Shown here: positions 14,367-18,492 of the stretch, piece by piece
Numbering within the stretch: the first letter of the stretch is position 1
Layout of the letters: every line of letters starts with the position of its first letter
From: Acidobacteriota bacterium
GTDB taxonomy: Bacteria > Acidobacteriota > Terriglobia > UBA7540
Assembly (NCBI GenBank): GCA_021828245.1
Contig: JAKASC010000014.1
Coordinates: forward strand, 1-18,492
Direction of reading: 5' to 3'
DNA length: 18,492 nucleotides
Made by a program: the position numbers and the translations under genes
The notes under the pieces: model-generated
Database searches by the model: none
What the model saw: only the letters and a program-made list of their open reading frames with translations
What the model was told of the DNA's origin: nothing

Positions 14367-15086
14367 TTATTGTGTCTGAAGGGTCAACCAGTAGGGCAGC
14401 CGCCAATCGCCGTAGTAAACCGTCTGGCCGTGCTTACCACCCTGTCCATAGAGCGAAGCGGTGCCATAGAATTTGTTAGCCCCGCAGGCATCACCGGTGA
14501 CCACCCAAGTGGTTGAGGACGTCCGCGTGATGCAGGCGTTCGACCACGTAAGGTAAAAGCGATAGATTTGGTTGTCGCACTGAGGCCGAACATTAAAGTC
14601 GAGCCGACCGTGGCCGGTCACGCTCTGGTTCACGGCCATTTTGGTGAAGGAAGCCGAGTTCGGCAAGAACACCGACCAGTTGACCGCCTGAACGATGTTG
14701 CCGTTATTGCCGATACCCCAGCACACAGGCAGAACATCCCCTTGCGTGCCCGCGACGGTCGAATAGAAATGCATCGTCACGGTCTCCGTGCCGTTTCCGA
14801 CCACCCCGTTCACCAGCGTATTCATTGTGTTCAAGGTATAGACGGAGTTGTGGGTCAAAATCTCGGATTCTACCGTGCTACTCGGCGAAAAGCTTTGTGT
14901 CGCCGTCAGACTGAAGGAGCTCGGCGTATCTGTTTCGCACGGGACGGTGCTGCCGCTTGCCGGGCAGCCCTGTGTCAGAGCGGCCGTAACGGGAATCGAG
15001 CTGCCCGCGCGGGCTTTTGGCGCACCCATCGAACTGGCTAACATCACAAGCGAAACAACCAAAACCGCGCCCAATTTGTCGCGCAT
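14367..15086 (-). CDS. Secreted protein of unknown function with six cysteines
   Basis: The 239-residue protein starts at ATG 15086 with GAGGTG about seven bases upstream. The frame extends upstream, but this start gives a clean signal peptide: MRDK, a hydrophobic run and a cleavage site near PKARA-GS (residue 27). The mature part is rich in Ser, Thr, Asn and Gly and predicted beta-strand, as in extracellular domains. It has six cysteines (QGCPAS, VPCETD, PVCWGI, PQCDNQ, NACITR, DACGAN), enough for three disulfides, and no membrane anchor or sorting signal. I do not recognise a family. The gene is separated from the radical SAM gene by an AT-rich stretch and followed by a strong hairpin, so it is probably transcribed alone. 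Confidence 0.75.
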   Translation of the reverse strand: MRDKLGAVLVVSLVMLASSMGAPKARAGSSIPVTAALTQGCPASGSTVPCETDTPSSFSLTATQSFSPSSTVESEILTHNSVYTLNTMNTLVNGVVGNGTETVTMHFYSTVAGTQGDVLPVCWGIGNNGNIVQAVNWSVFLPNSASFTKMAVNQSVTGHGRLDFNVRPQCDNQIYRFYLTWSNACITRTSSTTWVVTGDACGANKFYGTASLYGQGGKHGQTVYYGDWRLPYWLTLQTQ

Positions 15087-15211
15087 TTTCCGCACCTCAA
15101 CGAAAGAAATTATTTCTCTTGCAACGACCCTGCGCCACGCACCCCACTTCAAGCTTTCTCACCCTAGCATGGCCGGCTGGACATGCCAATAGTACTTTAG
15201 TGCTAGACAAG

Positions 15212-15255
15212 ATTAGATTCTTCTAATGTATAGATGTCGAAGAGTGTTTACTCTT
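15212..15255. repeat. Two AT-rich inverted repeats in the gap before the radical SAM gene end
   Basis: ATTAGA-TTCT-TCTAAT (15212-15227) and AAGAGT-GTTT-ACTCTT (15240-15255) are two small perfect hairpins in an AT-rich patch unlike the surrounding GC-rich DNA. On the plus strand the second runs into TTG. On the minus strand they lie 76-119 bases after the radical SAM stop and may help end that transcript, or be part of the upstream control region of the secreted protein gene. Confidence 0.35.
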
Positions 15256-15330
15256 TTGTATATAGGCCACTGAACAGCATCCACGAGAATGGAGAGGGTT
15301 TCGAGCCGAGTCAGCGACCCTGGCGTAATC

Positions 15331-17028
15331 TCAAGAAGCTCGCTCTTGCCAGGAAGGCTGGCTGATTTCGTGCAACTCCGGCAAGACAGGCCGGTAGCGA
15401 TGCTCGGGGACCGGAACGTGTTCCGGCACACGATAACAAGGCTCCATCTGCCCGCTGAAATCAAGGTACAGGTGTCGCCGCAAGTACCATTCCGGGAAAT
15501 GAGCCAGCCGAAACAGCGGGTATTTGAGGTTCGGCCCGAACATCCGCCGGGCCATCAAGTAATAATAGATAGGAATCCCGAGGTTAAATTTCCATTGCGT
15601 CGAGCGCTGACGCCGCCAAAAATCCAGGTTATAGCGCCACGCCGTGAAGAAAAACTCCCACTGCAGGTCGGTCAGATCGTATAGCCGCGCGGCATCTTGC
15701 TTGGCTAAGCGGGTATCCTCAAGCGGCACGAACAGGGTCGGCACCACGACCCATTTTGAATCTTTCAGCGCAAACAACAAATCGAGCGAGCGCTTGGTGT
15801 CCTCCCGCGTCTCGCCGGGAAGCCCGATGATGAACGTGCAGATGGGAAACCAATTGTACCGGTTCATGAGCTCCATGCCCTTCAGCACCACGTCGGGCCA
15901 TTGTTCGGGCCGGTAAGGATAGGCTTTGCCCTTCATAAACTGCTGAAACAGGCGCACGGAACCTGTTTCAAGACCAATAAACATGATGGCGTAACGCTTG
16001 TCGGGGTGCGTGGACGCTTCATGCTGGCCGTAGCTTTTGCCGACGGCCAGCTCGCTGAGCTCATCCAGAATCTCGGGGTTGCGGACGATGGGCGCGATGG
16101 TGCCGTGTGTCAGATTGATATGTTGGACGCCGGGCACAGCGGCCACCGACTCGAACAGCCGCTTGAGCGCCGGCACGTTGGTCTGGAATTTGGGTCCCTG
16201 CTCGTAGAGAAACAAATCTTCGGTCGTCAGGAGGATGGAGTCCGCGCCTTCGGCCACTTGCGCCCGCACATTCTGGAGAATTTGCTCGAGCGGAATGGAC
16301 TTCCCTGCCCGCAATGCCACGGAGCAGAATTGGCAGCCCCTTCCGCAGCCGCGCGTAATTTCCACCACGCCATAAGTGGCGCGATGCCGAATGGGCGGGA
16401 TGTGCTCGAGGTGCGGGCTTCGGCCCTCAACCTTGCGCGGAAGCGTCTCCCCGCGAACCGCGGCCTCGAACAACGGCAGCACCACGTCTTCCGCTTCTCC
16501 GTCCACCAAACAATCAATCTGCCAGGCATCCTGCAAGCCTTTTTTTTCAATCTGCCAGGAACCGGGGCCGCCCACGATAATCTTCATGTGCGGCTTGTGC
16601 TCGCGGAGCGCCGGATGCTCCATGAGACGGCGAAACTCCGCCGCATTGATGGGCTCGGCGTCGCCGCCGTAAAAATAGGAGTAAACGTCCGTGGCGAAGG
16701 TGATGCCCAGCGGGTTATGCGCATGGATGCCCACCACGCGCGTTTCTTCGCCCACAAACAGACCGAGCTGATCCGTTTGGCAAACCGCGATATCCTGCGG
16801 AGAGAATTTCTGGAGCAGCAGCGATTCCACGATGCGAAGGCCATGAGGAACATATTTGGCCTGCCCATCGGGCCACAGTTCATTCGGTCGAGGCCAGTTG
16901 ACGTTGAACGCTTTGACATACTTCATCGGCAGCGTGGCCAGCAGCATCTGGCTCCAAGCTTTCTGTTCGTGTTCGCTCGATTCGGAAGGGGTTGCCGCAA
17001 GGACGATTTTTCTGCCACGAATGCCCAC
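15331..17028 (-). CDS. Radical SAM protein with B12-binding-like N-terminal domain
   Basis: The 565-residue protein has a radical SAM core with the [4Fe-4S] motif CGRGCQFC (Cys228, Cys232, Cys235). The N-terminal 200 residues have the Rossmann-like layout of the B12-binding domains attached to many class B radical SAM enzymes, including the IIVGGPGSW segment (150-158) and LVDGEAEDVV (174-183). The usual DxHxxG cobalamin loop is not evident, so true B12 binding is doubtful. Further core segments are FIGLETGSVRLFQQFMKG and FIIGLPGETREDT. The C-terminal 130 residues are rich in Trp, Tyr and Arg and may recognise the substrate. The substrate is unknown; hopanoid, lipid, peptide and tRNA modification are all seen in relatives. 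GTG 17028 is chosen because AGGAGG stands at ideal distance. A dyad at 17051-17079 overlaps its predicted promoter. Confidence 0.88.
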   Translation of the reverse strand: MGIRGRKIVLAATPSESSEHEQKAWSQMLLATLPMKYVKAFNVNWPRPNELWPDGQAKYVPHGLRIVESLLLQKFSPQDIAVCQTDQLGLFVGEETRVVGIHAHNPLGITFATDVYSYFYGGDAEPINAAEFRRLMEHPALREHKPHMKIIVGGPGSWQIEKKGLQDAWQIDCLVDGEAEDVVLPLFEAAVRGETLPRKVEGRSPHLEHIPPIRHRATYGVVEITRGCGRGCQFCSVALRAGKSIPLEQILQNVRAQVAEGADSILLTTEDLFLYEQGPKFQTNVPALKRLFESVAAVPGVQHINLTHGTIAPIVRNPEILDELSELAVGKSYGQHEASTHPDKRYAIMFIGLETGSVRLFQQFMKGKAYPYRPEQWPDVVLKGMELMNRYNWFPICTFIIGLPGETREDTKRSLDLLFALKDSKWVVVPTLFVPLEDTRLAKQDAARLYDLTDLQWEFFFTAWRYNLDFWRRQRSTQWKFNLGIPIYYYLMARRMFGPNLKYPLFRLAHFPEWYLRRHLYLDFSGQMEPCYRVPEHVPVPEHRYRPVLPELHEISQPSWQERAS

Positions 17029-17050
17029 TTGCTCCTCCTGCTTCGAGGTT

Positions 17051-17079
17051 CTACATCATCCAGGTATTATCTGATGTAG
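17051..17079. promoter_or_regulatory. Operator-like dyad overlapping the radical SAM promoter
   Basis: CTACATCA (17051-17058) and TGATGTAG (17072-17079) form a perfect 8-bp dyad with a 13-base centre. It covers the predicted -10 (17066-17071) and start site (about 17059) of the radical SAM gene, the arrangement of a repressor operator. Only one half would be in the RNA, so it is not an RNA hairpin if the start is right. Confidence 0.4.
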
Positions 17080-17093
17080 TGGTGCCCAGTAAA
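17066..17093 (-). promoter_or_regulatory. Candidate promoter of the radical SAM gene
   Basis: On the minus strand TTTACT (17093-17088, four of six) and GATAAT (17071-17066, five of six) are 16 bases apart, giving a leader of about 31 nt before GTG 17028. Confidence 0.4.
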
Positions 17094-17317
17094 GTTACCT
17101 ATTCTATTTCGGGAACCTCTGGGCTCCCCAAGGGTCTTCGAGAGGGGCTGGCTGAGCTTGCCCGGAGGGTCTCATTTGTCCCAAGGGAAGAGGGAATGCT
17201 CGACCGAGCGCGGCGCGGGGAGGAGACAAAAAGCCGACACAGGGTAACTGAGTTTGGCATAAAATCGTCAAGCCGCCCCTGGCCCAGGTCTGCCCGGCGG
17301 AGAGGCGACGGCCGGCT

Positions 17318-18340
17318 ATGCATCCGCCAAATCGAAACCGACATGGGGAGAGAAAACCTTGGGTGCTACTGTTTCTTTTTGCGGTGATGGCTGCGCAGGC
17401 CGCGGCCACCCCCCCAACCTTTATTCCTTGGCGGAGCCTTCACAACCCGGTTCTCTCTTATCCGCATTGGTCCATTAAGGACGCCGCGATGGCCTACCGC
17501 CGCGGCGTGTTCTATGTCTTCTTTTCGGCTTTCTATCAGGACCACGGCCGCGTCCGCAGCCATGTGGCGGAGGTGAGCACACGGGATTTCAAGTCCTATT
17601 CCCAACCGATTTTGGATTTTGACGGCGAACGGGCAGGATGGATCGGCATGTGTTCGCCCGACGTACAAAAGGTCGGCAAGGTATGGGAGCTTTCCTTCAA
17701 CTCTTGGGGCGACGACCCCGAACGGCCCGACCAACTTTTTTACATGACCTCGCGGGACCTCGTTCACTGGTCGGCCCGCCATCGGCTTGCCCCCAATCTC
17801 ACCGCCGGGCAAGGCGTGATTGATCTTTCCGTCACCCAAACCCCCTCCGGCTATTACGCCATTTGGAAGCAAGGCCGCAATCCGCGCCAGATGCGCCCTC
17901 GCCTGGCCACGGCTCCGCATCTTGATGGCCCGTGGCGTTTTGTTGGCTCCGGCTACCCCTCCTTGCTCATGGCCGACGGTCGGGAGAACGGCCTCATCCA
18001 TGAAAACTTCGAATTCGTCTGGATCGGCGGAGTCCTCCACTTGTTGAGCTCCGATTATCCCCACGGCCACCATGAGTACCTGTACACGCTATTGAAGCCG
18101 AGTCGCCCGCTCGAGTGGGGAAAGGGATTCGAGCTCAAAATTCCCGGCCAGAGTTTCAACCGCCTGGTTCATTGTGATGCCGCCGCGCTCTATGATTGGC
18201 GCCGCTATGACGGGCACTTCTACATGATCTACGCGGGCCGCAATGAGCAAACAACCTACCTCCACCGTGGATGGAATCGGCTGGGCCTTGCCCGCTCGAA
18301 GGACCTCCACCATTGGGTTCCGGCGGGTTGGCCCCGCTGA
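17318..18340 (+). CDS. Secreted five-bladed beta-propeller, glycoside hydrolase family 43/32-like
   Basis: The 340-residue protein has an N-terminal Sec signal (basic RNRHGERKPW, then VLLFLFAVMAAQAAA, cleavage near residue 30). The mature part shows the repeated blade pattern of GH43/GH32/GH68-type propellers: IKDAAMAYRRGVFYVFFSA (Asp55), MCSPDVQKVGKVWELSFNSW (Asp115), TSRDLVHWS, VIDLSVTQTPSGYYAIWKQ (Asp169), ENFEFVWIGGVLHLLSS (Glu229, Glu232), FYMIYAG and SKDLHHWVPAGW. Asp55, Asp115 and one of the glutamates are candidates for the three catalytic acids, though I cannot align them with certainty. The likely role is cleaving arabinose-, xylose- or fructose-containing glycans outside the cytoplasm. 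ATG 17318 is used. The GGAGAGG before it is about 12 bases away, and GTG 17363 is a possible later start but would leave no basic N-terminus. It is transcribed divergently from the radical SAM gene. Confidence 0.82.
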   Translation: MHPPNRNRHGERKPWVLLFLFAVMAAQAAATPPTFIPWRSLHNPVLSYPHWSIKDAAMAYRRGVFYVFFSAFYQDHGRVRSHVAEVSTRDFKSYSQPILDFDGERAGWIGMCSPDVQKVGKVWELSFNSWGDDPERPDQLFYMTSRDLVHWSARHRLAPNLTAGQGVIDLSVTQTPSGYYAIWKQGRNPRQMRPRLATAPHLDGPWRFVGSGYPSLLMADGRENGLIHENFEFVWIGGVLHLLSSDYPHGHHEYLYTLLKPSRPLEWGKGFELKIPGQSFNRLVHCDAAALYDWRRYDGHFYMIYAGRNEQTTYLHRGWNRLGLARSKDLHHWVPAGWPR

Positions 18341-18415
18341 TTCCCGCCTTGCATCTTCCTTGCCAAGGCTAATCCGCATGGTGGGGAAAAAGCTATTCCG
18401 CGAGAGGGGCGGGTG

Positions 18416-18424
18416 TGATATAAG
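18416..18424 (+). promoter_or_regulatory. Extended -10 promoter of the next gene
   Basis: TGATATAAG matches TGnTATAAT with one mismatch. No clear -35 is present. The predicted start near 18431 is about 44 bases before the ATG at 18475. Confidence 0.4.
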
Positions 18425-18474
18425 AAGGTTCACCGACGGCTGGATAAATTATTGCCCAGGAGGATGGCTCAGCA

Positions 18475-18492
18475 ATGCGAAGAAAAGAGATT
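18475..18492 (+). CDS. Start of a gene cut off by the window end
   Basis: ATG 18475 is followed by only five more codons (MRRKEI). AGGAGG at 18458-18463 lies 11 bases before it and a promoter-like element stands further upstream. The basic start would suit a signal peptide, but the product cannot be named. An overlapping ATG at 18463 in another frame is too close to the ribosome-binding site. Confidence 0.45.

Noticed and set aside
15901..17079. A 392-codon open frame on the plus strand opposite the radical SAM gene
   Set aside because: The opposite strand carries the CxxxCxxC motif and a strong ribosome-binding site; long antisense frames are expected in GC-rich DNA.
1..18492. A selenoprotein gene with an in-frame TGA matching the selC found here
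   Set aside because: All recognised genes read through without an internal TGA and end where their families normally end. The truncated genes at the two edges could not be fully checked.
1..18492. CRISPR arrays, insertion sequences or prophage genes
   Set aside because: No regularly spaced repeats, transposase, integrase or phage structural motifs were seen.

Overview
The window is GC-rich bacterial chromosome with mostly housekeeping and accessory genes. I see no transposase, integrase, phage gene or CRISPR array. A DUF4382/DUF5666-type lipoprotein, a secreted PIG-L deacetylase, a DUF255 (YyaL/SPATA20-like) thioredoxin-fold protein and a radical SAM protein with a B12-binding-like N-terminus together suggest an acidobacterium (Acidobacteriota). 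This assignment is inferred from gene content only.

Layout. Positions 1-1499 (+): the 3' part of a flavin-dependent pyridine nucleotide-disulfide oxidoreductase, then a short cytoplasmic thioredoxin-fold (TlpA/AhpC-type) protein. Positions 1562-1876 (-): a selenocysteine tRNA gene (selC) with its own strong promoter, followed by a very basic 55-aa small protein. Positions 2020-3680 (-): a lipoprotein gene with a consensus extended -10 promoter and a GC-rich, foldable leader of about 128 nt. Positions 4036-7642 (+): a solitary 1189-aa combined restriction-modification enzyme (type IIG/Eco57I-like), apparently expressed as a leaderless mRNA. Positions 7700-10910 (-): a two-gene overlapping operon of an MFS/PlsC acyltransferase fusion and a secreted PIG-L deacetylase. 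Positions 11350-13512 (+): the DUF255 protein. Positions 13552-13995 (-): a two-CBS-domain protein. Positions 14086-14178 (+): a decayed copy of the last 30 codons of the DUF255 gene. Positions 14367-15086 (-): a secreted protein of unknown function with six cysteines. Positions 15331-17028 (-): the radical SAM enzyme. Positions 17318-18340 (+): a secreted five-bladed beta-propeller glycosidase-like protein. Position 18475 onward (+): the first codons of another gene.

How the genes fit together. Most units look like single-gene transcripts. The clear operon is the MFS/acyltransferase plus PIG-L pair, whose reading frames overlap by 11 bp. The first two genes may form a redox pair. selC shows that the organism encodes selenocysteine, but I found no selenoprotein reading frame here. 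I did not find a clear new multi-gene system. The observations most worth following are the selC promoter whose predicted start falls on the first tRNA base, the leaderless restriction-modification gene, the DUF255 gene remnant and the structured lipoprotein leader.
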